The notes under the pieces are model-generated. The model did no database searches. It saw nothing but the letters and a program-made list of their open reading frames with translations, and was not told where the DNA came from. A program made the position numbers and the translations under genes. Of a DNA stretch of 64,000 bases, positions 31,431 to 43,475 are shown one piece after another. This DNA is from Isoetes taiwanensis (taxonomy: Eukaryota; Streptophyta; Lycopodiopsida; Isoetales; Isoetaceae): assembly GCA_021234155.1 (NCBI GenBank), contig JAJEKV010000035.1, positions 3,176,224-3,240,223 on the forward strand. The letters run 5' to 3'. The first letter of the stretch is position 1, and each line of letters starts with the position of its first letter.

Positions 31431-33500
31431 GATACTGAAGATCAAGAAAGAGTGATCGTATACAATTCAAATGGACGGAAAGTGCTATGCAATAGAAAGC
31501 TGCTTGGTGCTCGTAAGATAAGAGTACACTTTAAATTTCTCTCAAAAGTGATGGACAAGATGGACATAAATACATGTATTAAAGAGTACTTGGTCAAAAG
31601 ACTTGGAGATTACGGGGAATGTATGCTGAATGACACTGGGTTTGGCTGGAAGTACTCCAAATCTCTTGTTCAATACTTCTATAAACCATTTAGAATATTT
31701 GCTGCTGCAGATATTCCCAAATGTGTTTGTCAGGCTCCAGGATTGGCTAGATATATTGACGAAAAGGTTGGCCATGTGAGAACATTGGATGCTAATATTA
31801 TAAAATCAAAGAAACTACGGAATATGTTCCTGAAAGGGTTAAATTTTATTCCAGACAAACCCTTAAACATTGATGAGCTGATCGAAGACATAGATAATGG
31901 ATTGGAATACTTGTTTGAAAGACAAGCTGGTAGGTCTAGAAAGCTGCATCCACTGGAAAAAGATGGGATCAAGTCAAGTGCTCTCAAAATCATAAAAAAG
32001 AGGGCCGAGGACCTGATAAATGGGCAAGGTAAAATTAAATGTGCCTTGTATGATACAAAGGTCAGAAAAGCTATGGAATGGGTAGTGAACAATCTTTACA
32101 TAGCAGGTGTGGATAAGGCAACAAATGTGCCATCGTTTATCTGCCCGTGGCATATGAGGGACATGGCAAGACAAAGATTACAGGGTCCAGATTTTGAAAG
32201 GCATAATATAGGTATTGGTATGCTGCAGGATCAGCTCAATCAAAGCTTAAAACATGAGTTCAAACTAGACTGTCCGTATAAAGACAAACTTCCTTATTTA
32301 TTAGGGACCTTCAAAGCTCACAAAGGAGAATATCGTTGGATCACAAATGCCAATAGAACTATCTTTACAATCCCGGCAAACATTGTCTCTAGAGGTCTCA
32401 GAGGTATTCTTGAAATATTACCCAAGGCATACATGGAGAAACTGTGTAAAATTAATGTGCTCCTCCCGGGTAAAGTTAATCCTTTTTGGATCGTTAATTC
32501 CATGTATGAGGTAATGTTAAACTTGCCTACAAAAATCCATGACATATATACAGCTGATATCTCCAAATGCTATGAAAACATACCTATTAATGGGACAGAT
32601 GGCATTTGTAATGTAATGGGAAAGATTATTGAGATGGCAGTTACATATATGAGTGGTAATGGTCAGTCCTATAAACTATGGTACAAGATTCATGACGACA
32701 ACATTGTTTGCACATGGAGCAATGGGACCCTACAAGGAAAAACATGGTGTTGCATGGATTACATGGAATTCTACAACCTGAATACATGGCTGTTACAGAA
32801 TTGCTATTTAATTCAAGGTGAAAATGTCTGGAGACAGAAATGCGGTATTCCTATGGGTTTTTCATGTTCTCCATAATGGTGTAACTGTTATCTTTCATTC
32901 TTTGAGTTTTCATTCATAGAGAAACTTGCACTCCACGGAAGATATCAAGACATTACAAGATTTAAAGATGCGAGAAGATATATGGATGATCTATTCATTC
33001 CTAATGGCGGTTGTCTTGAAGAGTTTTTCCAGAAAGATAAATCTAGCACTAATAGCTGGAATATTTATAACCTTGATGTGCTGCAAATAAAAGATGAAAC
33101 CATATATCAGCAAGGAATGGATGGATCCAGAGGAAATGGCTTTAAAGGAAATTTTCTTAATGTAACTTTTGAAGTGTTAGAGCATGCTACAGGACTGTTT
33201 CGTACCTGCAGATATGATAAAAGGGTTAAACTCCCATTCCATATCATGAAATTTATACACGCTAACAGCTGCAGGCCCTACTTGAATGCATCGAAAGTAA
33301 TCATTTCACAAGTATTGCCATATGTATATGCCCACTCTAGCCCTATGGAAGCTGCTCATGATATCAATGGACTGATAAATGAATTCACTAGAAATGGTTT
33401 TCACAGAGAGGACCTACTAGAAAACGTGGTCAGAAAAATCAAAGCTGAGAAATTTCCAGGCTTGGTATATGATGCAAAAATGATTTTATGCTATTTGTAA
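31431..33500 (+). pseudogene. ORF2 reverse transcriptase of E6 with one in-frame stop
   Basis: 689 codons in a single frame from the acceptor at 31430. Same layout as E4: KCVC, GHVRT, GLNFIPDKP, DKA, FKAHK, motif A ADISKCYENIP, motif B GIPMGFSCSP, motif C YMDD (32979-32990), YDKRVKLP, SSCRPYLNASKVIISQ-like NSCRPYLNASKVI. The only lesion is TAA at 32874-32876 right after motif B, where E4 has GAG. All catalytic residues are coded but separated by the stop, so the copy is probably inactive. No GIY-YIG domain. The upstream ATG at 31425 overlaps the acceptor and is unlikely to be the start. Confidence 0.85.
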
Positions 33501-33524
33501 ATAACATTGTCTTGTGTGTAGGAT

Positions 33525-33630
33525 AGTAGGACCCTTCTTTTCATAGGAAGGGTCCTGCATCCTAACTAACATCTACAGATGTTTCCTATGAAAACAAGTG
33601 CCGTACTACCCGAGGGAGGGTCGAGGGCAA
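33525..33630 (+). terminator. 3' hairpins of E6
   Basis: AGGACCCTTC/GAAGGGTCCT, then ACATCTACAGATGT, then ACCC/GGGT around GAGGGA, ending GGGCAA before the GAA tract. Divergent in sequence from E4 but the same layout. Confidence 0.55.
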
Positions 33631-33660
33631 GAAGAAGAAGAAGAAGAAGAAGAAGAAGAA
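33631..33660 (+). repeat. (GAA)10 junction tract
   Basis: 10 GAA units between E6 and E7. Confidence 0.97.
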
Positions 33661-35707
33661 GAGAATATTCTCTCTTCGAATCTTCCAATGCTTGAAAGCC
33701 CATATTGTTTGAGAAGATAATATTGTTCTTGAAGTGTGAAATTAATAAGATATGATGAAATAAACGAGAAAAATGTGTATTGGATTTCAGGAATTGTCAA
33801 AACGAAATAATAGGTTCCAAGGTTGGTATTTGGGAACAAGACATTAATGGAAGCACCATGTTAAATTACAATTTCTATGAAAATTGCAAGGTTGTTAAAA
33901 TAAAATTGCAAGGTCCAAAAATTGACAAAGACTATTAAATGTAATAATAAGCCGTATGATTGAGATATGATATTTGAGTAAATATTTAATGAGAGATGTT
34001 GCAATGGTGGCAACAAAACCAAAAAATTAATAATGCGAAAGATAAGCCCTTTGAAATTTATGCTTACATTGTTTGTGGGGCCATTCGCTTATAAAGCAAA
34101 AGCTTGGATATATAGATATGGCATAGCTAAAGGAGCTTGATAGCAATGGGCCGTGACTACTTTCTGGTGATTCTTCTCAAAGTTTCGAAGTACTTATTGG
34201 TTTGTATATGGTTAAAGCCAAGTTGGTGAGTCCAATTTGGCTTACCACATATATGAAAATTTTGGCTAATATGCAAATAACCTTAGGGCAAATCACATTT
34301 TTGCCTTAGGGCATTTTACATAGCCGATGTTGCCGTTGCTTATAAGTAAAGAATGGCGGATCTGTAAGGTCAAAACAGAAGGACGAATCTGATGGCCAGA
34401 CCGGAGTTGATGGTGGGTACATAGCTTATGGATACATCACAGAATACTGGCATGCAAGAGGATGCTCCAATGTTCATACAGGGATTTATCTGATACAAAT
34501 CGATGGCACAAAGGCTCACATCGATTCACATTAAATAGTTATGGATTTGGAGCTATTCCAGAGCTGCTTTACCTGAGTATGTTTGCATCTCAAAATTGTT
34601 TTAGAGAGATACAGAAGGAGCTACGAATTTATATGTGCTATGAGGCGTTTGGTTTCCCAGAGGCGTTTGCTATTTTCTACATCCTGGATGCTTATGCTAG
34701 ATGAACTAATGCATTTCGAAATGGCTTTACATAAAACAGGGCTCCTCTGCCCGATGGATGTTACTGTAAGTTCCTAGTTGGTTATAAAAAAAAGGGATTT
34801 TCTCAAAGCAATGATGGTTTATCGCTTGATAATGAAGGTTTTCCATAACAGATAACTATGGTGCTGGATGGATAGCATTACACAAACGAATTGAAATTGA
34901 TTCTATGGCAATGGTTATGCCAGATGGCAAGGGCTACTACAATCAGGTTTTTCATTGTGAAAATTATGATGTATTCTGTCATGGTACATGGTACATGTTA
35001 CATAATGAAAATGTTATATTTTCGTCTTGAAGGCTTATAGTTCTGCTCTGAACTTTTGCAAAAAAACAGGTTGAAAGTGTTTGTGGATGGTGCAAATATG
35101 CTTTGTGCATTACAAGCTGCTATTTGTCTCATTTAAACATACTTAGACTAGGAATTTAGAAAATGTCCGCCTAGCAATACTTTTAGGCATTTGACTTAGC
35201 TTTCCGATGCCTGATGTTTCAATGCAAACAGAGATATGGTCTATTAGATATGGTCGTTTTCCTAATCTGATGTTAATTCAGAACAAAGAAACTATTTGTC
35301 ATGTTTAGACAAAGTTAGACTACGATTTTGAAAAAGGGTCGCCTAGCACTAATTTGAGGCATTTGATTAAGCTCTATAATGCCTGTTGTTTCAAGGCAAA
35401 CAGAGATACGGTCTAATAGATATGGTCATTTTTACAATATGTTGTAAATGACTGTTTCTGAAAAACTCTAGAGATATATTTGGGAAGTTAAAATTCTAAG
35501 AATATATTTGGGAAATTAAAGTTCTAAGGATATATTTGGTTTATTCTATTCTAAAGCTGAAGTAATATGTTTGAGATCATAGTGACCAGCTAGGCATGGG
35601 ACTAAAAATTAGTTCTCGTCTGATGGTTATGATTGAGATCAATTAGAAAATTTAGATTGCTAAATGGTTTAAGATTCCAGTTTCCTTTCTTGTTAACTGT
35701 CACCTCA

Positions 35708-35840
35708 GGGCAAAAGGATACAATTGGTGATCAGTGATAAACTGAGAGACCCAATGTACCTTTTGGCCCTTGCACATTTACCGTTTTCACGCTAATTGTG
35801 TATTGATTGGCTGCAGGTACGGGTTCTCTCCTCCAATTGT
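35708..35840 (+). promoter_or_regulatory. S1 pseudoknot motif, divergent (E7)
   Basis: Same topology with different sequence: GGGCAAAAGG/CCTTTTGGCCC (one bulge), pseudoknot GAGAGACCC/GGGTTCTCTC, inner hairpin TACC/GGTA, and ACGCTAAT then GGCTGCAG|GTACGG as branch point and acceptor. This is the best evidence that the fold is maintained. Confidence 0.65.
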
Positions 35841-36186
35841 CTCTATTTTGCTGTTAGAGTTGGCGTTAACGCGGAAATGGAGTAACTGGATGCGTAAAAG
35901 ATGGAATAAGCAACACTTTGATAGTGACACAGATAAGATATTTGAATAAATATGAGTTTTATACACTTTATACAGGAATGTTATTGAATACTCTTTATTT
36001 TGTACTTTATGGCACTTAATATTTACACTTTGAGAATACAAAATACGTTGCAGTTAAACTTTACATTGTATAATTTATACTTGGTACTTTAAAATTTGAG
36101 ATTTGCATTTTACACTTTGAAATCTAAGATTTATACTTTGTGGAATATGTTTTCAAATCCAGGAAGTTATATGGGCTAATGGTTTG

Positions 36187-36315
36187 GAGAGTGCCTGATG
36201 TGGCCTGGCCTAAAAACCAGGGTGGATATTTGGAAATATGATCTTACCTTGAACAAGGTTCTTTTAATGTAATTGTACTTTAAATGTGACTGTAGTCTAG
36301 GTAAGAACATGTACG
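36187..36315 (+). promoter_or_regulatory. S2 structured RNA motif (E7)
   Basis: CCTGG/CCAGG hairpin, ATATTT/AAATAT mini-hairpin, CTTACC/GGTAAG arm with TTGAAC and TAGTCT, then TACGAAGAAG. Confidence 0.6.
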
Positions 36316-36337
36316 AAGAAGAAATTGTGACTTCCAC

Positions 36338-36357
36338 TTGCTGGAGATATCTGGCAA
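36338..36357 (+). promoter_or_regulatory. S3 hairpin (E7)
   Basis: TTGCTGGA GATA TCTGGCAA with two G-T pairs. Confidence 0.55.
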
Positions 36358-36715
36358 ACGCATCTCTTCTACAAACCAGGTTAGTCTGAAAATTATTGCT
36401 TTTGGACAGAAAAATAGGTTTTCTACCATAAGTTTTGGTAAATGGCCCATAGCCTATAACATGATATGGTGCATTATGCAACATCAGGCTGTCCATTGGT
36501 ACTTAAGGCCCATTGTGCCCAATGTACTTCATAAATTTAAAATCCTGATTATCTATCAGGTCTTGAACTAGTCCATTATACTAGCTCTCGAATTATCTGC
36601 TTATGCGGATATAGTATTTGGTCCACTGCACCTTATACTACTAAAATACAGATGATACAATAACTTGATGCTGAATTATAGATTCTATGAATCTACTTTC
36701 TTCTGGTGTAAGGAA

Positions 36716-36796
36716 GTAGGACCCCTCTTTTTATAAGGGGGTCCTACTTTCCTTATAAAAAGAGGTGTCCTACATCCCGAGGGAGGGATTGTGGGA
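36716..36796 (+). terminator. Double-hairpin 3' end of E7
   Basis: GTAGGACCCC/GGGGGTCCTAC followed by CATCCC/GGGATTG around GAGGGA and GTGGGA. Confidence 0.6.
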
Positions 36797-36829
36797 GAAG
36801 AAGAAGAAGAAGAAGAAGAAGAAGAAGAA
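36797..36829 (+). repeat. (GAA)11 junction tract
   Basis: 11 GAA units between E7 and E8. Confidence 0.97.
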
Positions 36830-38874
36830 TATTCTCTCTTCGAATCTTCCAATGCTTGAAAGCCCATATTGTTTGAGAAGATAATATTGTTCTTGAAGTG
36901 TGAAATTAATAAGATATGATGAAATAAACGAGAAAAATGTGTATTGGATTTCAGGAATTGTCAAAACGAAATAATAGGTTCCAAGGTTGGTATTTGGGAA
37001 CAAGACATTAATGGAAGCACCATGTTAAATTACAATTTCTATGAAAATTGCAAGGTTGTTAAAATAAAATTGCAAGGTCCAAAAATTGACAAAGACTATT
37101 AAATGTAATAATAAGCCGTATGATTGAGATATGATATTTGAGTAAATATTTAATGAGAGATGTTGCAATGGTGGCAACAAAATCAAAAAATTAATAATGC
37201 GAAAGATAAGCCCTTTGAAATTTATGCTTACATTGTTTGTGGGGCCATTCGCTTATAAAGCAAAAGCTTGGATATATAGATATGGCATAGCTAAAGGAGC
37301 TTGATAGCAATGGGCCGTGACTACTTTCTGGTGATTCTTCTCAAAGTTTCGAAGTACTTATTGGTTTGTATATGGTTAAAGCCAAGTTGGTGAGTCCAAT
37401 TTGGCTTACCACATATATGAAAATTTTGGCTAATATGCAAATAACCTTAGGGCAAATCACATTTTTGCCTTAGGGCATTTTACATAGCCGATGTTGCCGT
37501 TGCTTATAAGTAAAGAATGGCGGATCTGTAAGGTCAAAACAGAAGGGACGAATCGATGGCCAGACCGGAGTTGATGGTGGGTACATAGCTTATGGATACA
37601 TCACGTAATACTGGCATGCAAGAGGATGCTCCAATGTTCATCTGAGGGATTTATCTCGATACAAATCGATGGCACAAAGGCTCACATCGATTCACATTAA
37701 ATAGTTATGGATTTGGAGCTATTCCAGAGCTGCTTTACCGAGTATGTTTGCATCTCAAAATTGTTTTAGAGAGATCTGAGAAGGAGCTACGAATTTATAT
37801 GTGCTATGAGGCGTTTGGTTTCCCAGAGGCGTTTGCTATTTTCTACATCCCGGATGCTTATGCTAGATGAACTAATGCATTTCGAAATGGCTTTACATAA
37901 AACAGGGCTCCTCCGCCCGATGGATGTTACCGTAAGTTCCTAGTTGGTTATAAAAAAAGGGATTTTCTCAAAGCAATGATGGTTTATCGCTTGATAATGA
38001 AGGTTTTCCATAACAGATAACTATGGTGCTGGATGGATAGCATTACACAAACGAATTGAAATTGATTCTATGGCAATGGTTATGCCAGATGGCAAGGGCT
38101 ACTACAATCAGGTTTTTCATTGTGAAAATTATGATGTATTCTGTCATGGTACATGGTACATGTTACATAATGAAAATGTTATATTTTTAGCCTTGAAGGC
38201 TTATAGTTCTGCTCTGAACTTTTGCAAAAAAACAGGTTGAAAGTGTTTGTGGATGGTGCAAATATGCTTTGTGCATTACAAGCTGCTATTTGTCTCATTT
38301 AAACATACTTAGACTAGGAATTTAGAAAATGTCCGCCTAGCAATACTTTTAGGCATTTGACTTAGCTTTCCGATGCCTGATGTTTCAATGCAAACAGAGA
38401 TATGGTCTATTAGATATGGTCGTTTTCCTAATCTGATGTTAATTCAGAACAAAGAAACTATTTGTCATGTTTAGACAAAGTTAGACTACGATTTTGAAAA
38501 AGGGTCGCCTAGCACTAATTTGAGGCATTTGATTAAGCTCTATAATGCCTGTTGTTTCAAGGCAAACAGAGATACGGTCTAATAGATATGGTCATTTTTA
38601 CAATATGTTGTAAATGACTGTTTCTGAAAAACTCTAGAGATATATTTGGGAAGTTAAAATTCTAAGAATATATTTGGGAAATTAAAGTTCTAAGGATATA
38701 TTTGGTTTATTCTATTCTAAAGCTGAAGTAATATGTTTGAGATCATAGTGACCAGCTAGGCATGGGACTAAAAATTAGTTCTCGTCTGATGGTTATGATT
38801 GAGATCAATTAGAAAATTTAGATTGCTAAATGGTTTAAGATTCCAGTTTCCTTTCTTGTTAAATGTCCACCTCA

Positions 38875-39008
38875 GGGCAAAAGGATACAATTGGTGATCA
38901 GTGATAAACTGAGAGACCCAATGTACCTTTTGGCCCTTGCACATTTACCGTTTTCACGCTAATTGTGTATTGATTGGCTGCAGGTACGGGTTCTCTCCTC
39001 CAATTGTC
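38875..39008 (+). promoter_or_regulatory. S1 pseudoknot motif, divergent (E8)
   Basis: Same as E7 in every paired segment. Confidence 0.6.
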
Positions 39009-39350
39009 TCTATTTTGCTGTTAGAGTTGGCGTTAACGTGGAAATGGAGTAACTGGATGCGTAAAAGATGGAATAAGCAACACTTTGATAGTGACACAGA
39101 TAAGATATTTGAATAAATATGAGCTTTATACACTTTATACAGGAATGTTATTGAATACTCTTTATTTTGTACTTTATGGCACTTGATATTTACACTTTGA
39201 GAATACAAAATACGTTGCAGTTAAACTTTACATTGTATAATTTATACTTGGTACTTTAAAATTTGAGATTTGCACTTTACACTTTGAAATCTAAGACTTA
39301 TACTTTGTGGAATATGTTTTTCAAATCCAGGAAGTTATATGGGCTAATGG

Positions 39351-39485
39351 TTTGGAGAGTGCCTGATGTGGCCTGGCCTAAAAACCAGGGTGGATATTTG
39401 GAAATATGATCTTACCTTGAACAAGGTTCTTTTAATGTAATTGTACTTTAAATGTGACTGTAGTCTAGGTAAGAACATGTACGAA
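39351..39485 (+). promoter_or_regulatory. S2 structured RNA motif (E8)
   Basis: Same as E7; read through into S3 at 39506-39525. Confidence 0.6.
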
Positions 39486-39505
39486 GAAGAAATTGTGACT
39501 TCCAC

Positions 39506-39525
39506 TTGCTGGAGATATCTGGCAA
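39506..39525 (+). promoter_or_regulatory. S3 hairpin (E8)
   Basis: TTGCTGGA GATA TCTGGCAA, identical to E7. Confidence 0.55.
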
Positions 39526-39883
39526 ACGCATCTCTTCTACAAACCAGGTTAGTTTGAAAATTATTGCTTTTGGACAGAAAAATAGGTTTTCTACCATAAG
39601 TTTTGGTAAATGGCCCATAGCCTATAACATGATATGGTGCATTATGCAACATCAGGCTGTCCATTGGTACTTAAGGCCCATTGTGCCCAATGTACTTCAT
39701 AAATTTAAAATCCTGATTATCTATCAGGTCTTGAACTAGTCCATTATACTAGCTCTCGAATTATCTGCTTATGCGGATATAGTATTTGGTCCACTGCACC
39801 TTATACTACTAAAATACAGATGATACAATAACTTGATGCTGAATTATAGATTCTATGAATCTACTTTCTTCTGGTGTAAGGAA

Positions 39884-39964
39884 GTAGGACCCCTCTTTTT
39901 ATAAGGGGGTCCTACTTTCCTTATAAAAAGAGGTGTCCTACATCCCGAGGGAGGGATTGTGGGA
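39884..39964 (+). terminator. Double-hairpin 3' end of E8
   Basis: Same as E7. Confidence 0.6.
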
Positions 39965-39982
39965 GAAGAAGAAGAAGAAGAA
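39965..39982 (+). repeat. (GAA)6 junction tract
   Basis: Shortest tract in the array; joins E8 to E9. Confidence 0.95.
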
Positions 39983-40360
39983 GAGAATATTCTCTCTTCG
40001 AATCTTCCAATGCTTGAAAGCCCATATTGTTTGAGAAGATAATATTGTTCTTGAAGTGTGAAATTAATAAGATATGATGAAATAAACGAGAAAAATGTGT
40101 ATTGGATTTCAGGAATTGTCAAAACGAAATAATAGGTTCCAAGGTTGGTATTTGGGAACAAGACATTAATGGAAGCACCATGTTAAATTACAATTTCTAT
40201 GAAAATTGCAAGGTTGTTAAAATAAAATTGCAAGGTCCAAAAATTGACAGAGACTATTAAATGTAATAATAAGCCGTATGATTGAGATATGATATTTGAG
40301 TAAATATTTAATGAGAGATGTTGCAATGGTGGCCTGCTACCCCAGGGAGGGTTTGTGGGA
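39983..40360 (+). mobile_element. E9: 378-bp minimal derivative
   Basis: The first ~350 bp match the 5' ends of E7 and E8. At about 40335 the sequence jumps to CTGCTACCCCAGGGAGGG and GTGGGA, the last ~26 bp of a hairpin-type 3' end, and then GAA. All internal sequence, including S1 and S2, is gone, so only the two extreme ends remain. Confidence 0.75.
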
Positions 40361-40393
40361 GAAGAAGAAGAAGAAGAAGAAGAAGAAGAAGAA
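40361..40393 (+). repeat. (GAA)11 junction tract
   Basis: 11 GAA units between E9 and E10. Confidence 0.97.
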
Positions 40394-41404
40394 AAAGCTA
40401 AAGGATTTTTAATAAGTCTGTTCGAATGGTAAAGTTGGTGGAAGCAATATGTTTTCAGTAAAGATAAGGGGATGGGGTTGGCAATACGGGGCGTAGGATA
40501 CTAAGTTGGGAGTAATGGGACACTAGAATACCATCTTGTAGAAGAAGAAGATTATGCAGCTAAGGGGCTTCTAATAAGTTTGGTGGTATAGGTAAAGAAG
40601 AAGAGCAAAAAACATGTGAGTAATAATGGCAAAGATAGTTGTTGCTAAAGGACGTCAGTTATGATTTGGTGTTGTGGCTGGTTATACGGAATGTTACATA
40701 GGCTGTGGTATATGTGGCAGGCAGAAACATTGAGGGGTCATGAAGAATCTAGAGGAAAAAACCAGTAGAGACCTAGTGACAGTTTGCATTAATGTTATAA
40801 GGGTGGCTTTTGACCTTTGCCTTGTGAATACCATATGAAAACAGGGTGTAGTATTCAAAAACATTATGGGAATTGGCTTTATATGAAAGAATTGGGTGCA
40901 TTAAGGATGTTGTGTATGGGAGGATATTATGGCGATGGTTAAGAAAGGACAAAAATAAAACTTGGGTATGGAAATATGCGGCGTATTTTAAATGACATGG
41001 GATTTATGCAGTGTATTGTACAAGGTATGGTAATACCATGCGTTCGTTGTGGTCTCCTGTAGTGTTGGCCTTTTATGACACTTATTCACATAAATGACAT
41101 GGTGTACAAGGGTGTATACATAATGCTATTGTAAATGGTGGATGGAAATAAGGCAGGTGCATAGGTAATAATCTACGGGGAAAGGATTCATGGAATCTGT
41201 GAGTTTAGGGTTCTAATAGCGAGGCAACACCGCTCGGGCGGCATAAGCACCACACGGACATACTATCCGCATCTCCGAACTTCGTGGGGATAGATTGCGG
41301 TGACAACGGGGCATAAATGGGAGTTCGGGATGGGTATTTTACAGTACTAGAGGAAGTTGGAAAAGCAGATCAAGTGTTTCATCCGGTTTACTTGTTGAAG
41401 CAAA

Positions 41405-41485
41405 ATGCCGAAGGGGGTTTATCCACGGAATCCTGGAAGGAGAAGTCGAAGCAGATGGCGGGGATCGCCAAGGAATAATTTCTAA
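41405..41485 (+). CDS. Short MPKGVY ORF (E10)
   Basis: 26 codons, MPKGVYPRNPGRRSRSRW and on, ending TAA at 41483-41485. Very basic and Arg-rich. The MPKGVY start, a Pro near residue 10 and the position ~1.4 kb before S1 match the other families although the rest has diverged. Whether it is translated is unknown. Confidence 0.4.
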   Translation: MPKGVYPRNPGRRSRSRWRGSPRNNF

Positions 41486-42836
41486 GGCAAAATGGAGCTA
41501 AACGGCAAGCAAGTTCTTCCTCTTACGCAAATGCAAATTCATCGATATTGAGGCGACAAGAATCGGGTTTGGGATGATTGCTTTGCTAAAGGTGTTGGTT
41601 TATTTAAGGGTCTACATGTGTTCTTTAGCTTTCCTGATTTGAAATAAGGGTTGAAATAACAGACAGAAATTCGTTTCTTGTATTTGGTGAAGATATGATA
41701 GGTTTTCAATTATTTGGGATAGCTTATTGAGTAGGGACTTAAGAATATAGTAGCATGCGGTCATATGTACATTAAATGCTTGAATAATCAGATGGAATTG
41801 CTGTTCTGTGGCTGAACCGGCAAGATATATGTATGTTGCCTTTAGTATTCCGATTTGTTAAGAGGCTTGTTGGTTTGCCTAGGTATGTACATTGATTGAT
41901 AGGATAGGTGTTCTGGGGGTGCGCAGATTCATGGAGATAGATGCATATAGGCTTGGCTAGGTGTGCTGCTTTTGATTTATGATTGCTTATAATTGCTGAT
42001 ATATGTGTGATAGAGTGGTAGGCAGTGCTTATGCTTGATTATGGTGTAGGCTTTATGTTTCATTTTAGCTCGTTTGAGACTTTGAATGCTATTATGTTTG
42101 ATCTTCTTGATCGTGCAGTATGGCTGCTCATTTTGGTTTATGAAGCTTGTGGCATGCCTTTAGTGTAGGGTACGGTTAGACTAGGTTTGTGGTCTATGAT
42201 TAGATCTATGGTTGCATAGGGGTCTGTGGTCTATTTCGGTTTCTGTAAGTGTGCTTGGTGGGCTTTGTGGCCTGTATGGGGCATGGTTCATTGAGAGGCA
42301 AGCTAATACATCTGAGACTAATATGAAAACACCATGGTCTTGTATGTTTGAAGACCTGTTGATGAGTAAGCATTTAATGAGCTTAAGTAAGTATGATAGA
42401 GGTTGAATTCGTTGAGAGTAGTAGGATGAAGAATAAATATGATATTACCCTGTCTGGGATGGTTTAAGACTGGTATAAGTGGATTTCATAGGGATAAATT
42501 GTTGATTCCAGTTCTATTTGTATGTTCTTTAGTTGTTTGAGTATTTGTATAGTCAGGTTGGTGAAAATGAAGTCTGCATAATGTGTTTCTATTGTGAAGC
42601 GATAGTGTGTTAAGGTGGCATATTAACATGAACAAGATAACCTGTGCAATGGTGAAAAGACTTTGAGATGTCATTTAAATGTGCTGTCTACGTAATAAAC
42701 CTCTATAGTGGTACATGCTTATTGATTATAAGCTGGAATAAAATGGCTGTGGTAAGCAGCTCATGGATACAAAGTGGTTAACATAATCTGGTATGGGATT
42801 AGCTGTATATTAATGGGAAATGTTGAGGTGAAGGGC

Positions 42837-42942
42837 GATGAGCCAAGAAGTTTCATAGCTTACCTGTCATCCCTTGCATTGTTACCAAGTTGTTGCTAAC
42901 ATTTGCATTGTTTGGGTGCAGGTAACCGAAACTTCTTCTCCT
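42837..42942 (+). promoter_or_regulatory. S1 pseudoknot motif (E10)
   Basis: Pseudoknot stem AAGAAGTTTC/GAAACTTCTT is perfect over 10 bp. GAGC/GCTT, TTACC/GGTAA, TTGCTAAC and TGCAG|GTAACC are present. The outer stem reads GGGCGATG against TCATCCC. Confidence 0.65.
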
Positions 42943-43242
42943 TAATGTTTTTCATTTTGTGGAGAACATGAAAAACTTATGGTGATGGAATACTGCGCAT
43001 ATGGTGAGATCTAAACTGATGGTGGATAACCATAAACAGGGCTTCAGCATGATGGAATTAATGTTTTAACTTTTTGGATGAGAAGATTTCAGTTCTATAC
43101 TTGTATAATAAAGATATTTTCTGAAAATAGGGATATATTTGGATGTTAATATTGATTATAACAAAGGCAAGGTTTTCGTCTTTTGCATATGTTTTAACAT
43201 AATGATCTGCTATGTTAATTGACTATTAGGAATGCATCTATT

Positions 43243-43361
43243 GTGAATGGATATGGCCTGGGTTAAAATCCAGGGTGGATATAGTGGAATGTTTTTACCC
43301 TGAATTAAATCTGCTCTTGTAGTAGTACAAAGTAGTATTATAATCTGGGTAAAAACGTATC
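43243..43361 (+). promoter_or_regulatory. S2 structured RNA motif (E10)
   Basis: Outer stem GATAT/GTATC, CCTGG/CCAGG hairpin, arm TTTTTACCC/GGGTAAAAA (9 bp), CTGAAT and ATCT in the arm, then CGAAGAAG. Confidence 0.65.
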
Positions 43362-43475
43362 GAAGAAGAAGAAGAAGAAGAAGAAGAAGAAGAAGAAGAA
43401 GAAGAAGAAGAAGAAGAAGAAGAAGAAGAAGAAGAAGAAGAAGAAGAAGAAGAAGAAGAAGAAGAAGAAGAAGAA
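43362..43475 (+). repeat. (GAA)38 junction tract
   Basis: 38 GAA units between E10 and E11. Confidence 0.98.

Larger units (their letters stand above)
20199..33630 (+). mobile_element. E6: second ORF1/ORF2 unit, split by a Helitron
   Basis: 13.4 kb as found, 7.5 kb without the Helitron (22313-28231). Its 5' region is the same family as E11 (43476-45790). Parts: MPKGVY ORF (20727), S1 (21780-21888), Helitron, S2 (28309-28430), S3 (28447-28466), ORF1 (28674-30158), intron-like spacer, ORF2 (31431-33500, one stop), hairpins (33525-33630), (GAA)10. Unlike E4, it is followed by a unit of another family (E7). Confidence 0.8.
33661..36796 (+). mobile_element. E7: non-autonomous unit, hairpin-ended
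   Basis: A 3.1-kb unit whose family continues as E8 and E9. It starts GAGAATATTCTCTCTTCG. A donor-like ATCAG|GTTTTT lies near 34948. Divergent S1 (35708-35840), S2 (36187-36315), S3 (36338-36357), ~350 bp non-coding, double hairpin (36716-36796). No ORF1 or ORF2 remains, and I see no MPKGVY ORF. Confidence 0.78.
36830..39964 (+). mobile_element. E8: near-identical tandem copy of E7
   Basis: About 3.1 kb matching E7 end to end, with S1 (38875-39008), S2 (39351-39485), S3 (39506-39525) and hairpins (39884-39964). Most differences from E7 lie at 37540-37930 and fall at CAG/CTG sites. No coding sequence. Confidence 0.8.
40394..43361 (+). mobile_element. E10: S2-ended unit of a separate family
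   Basis: A 3.0-kb solo unit. It carries a short MPKGVY ORF (41405-41485), S1 (42837-42942) and S2 (43243-43361), then (GAA)38. A patch near 41230-41300 is CpG-rich compared with the rest. No ORF1 or ORF2. Confidence 0.75.
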
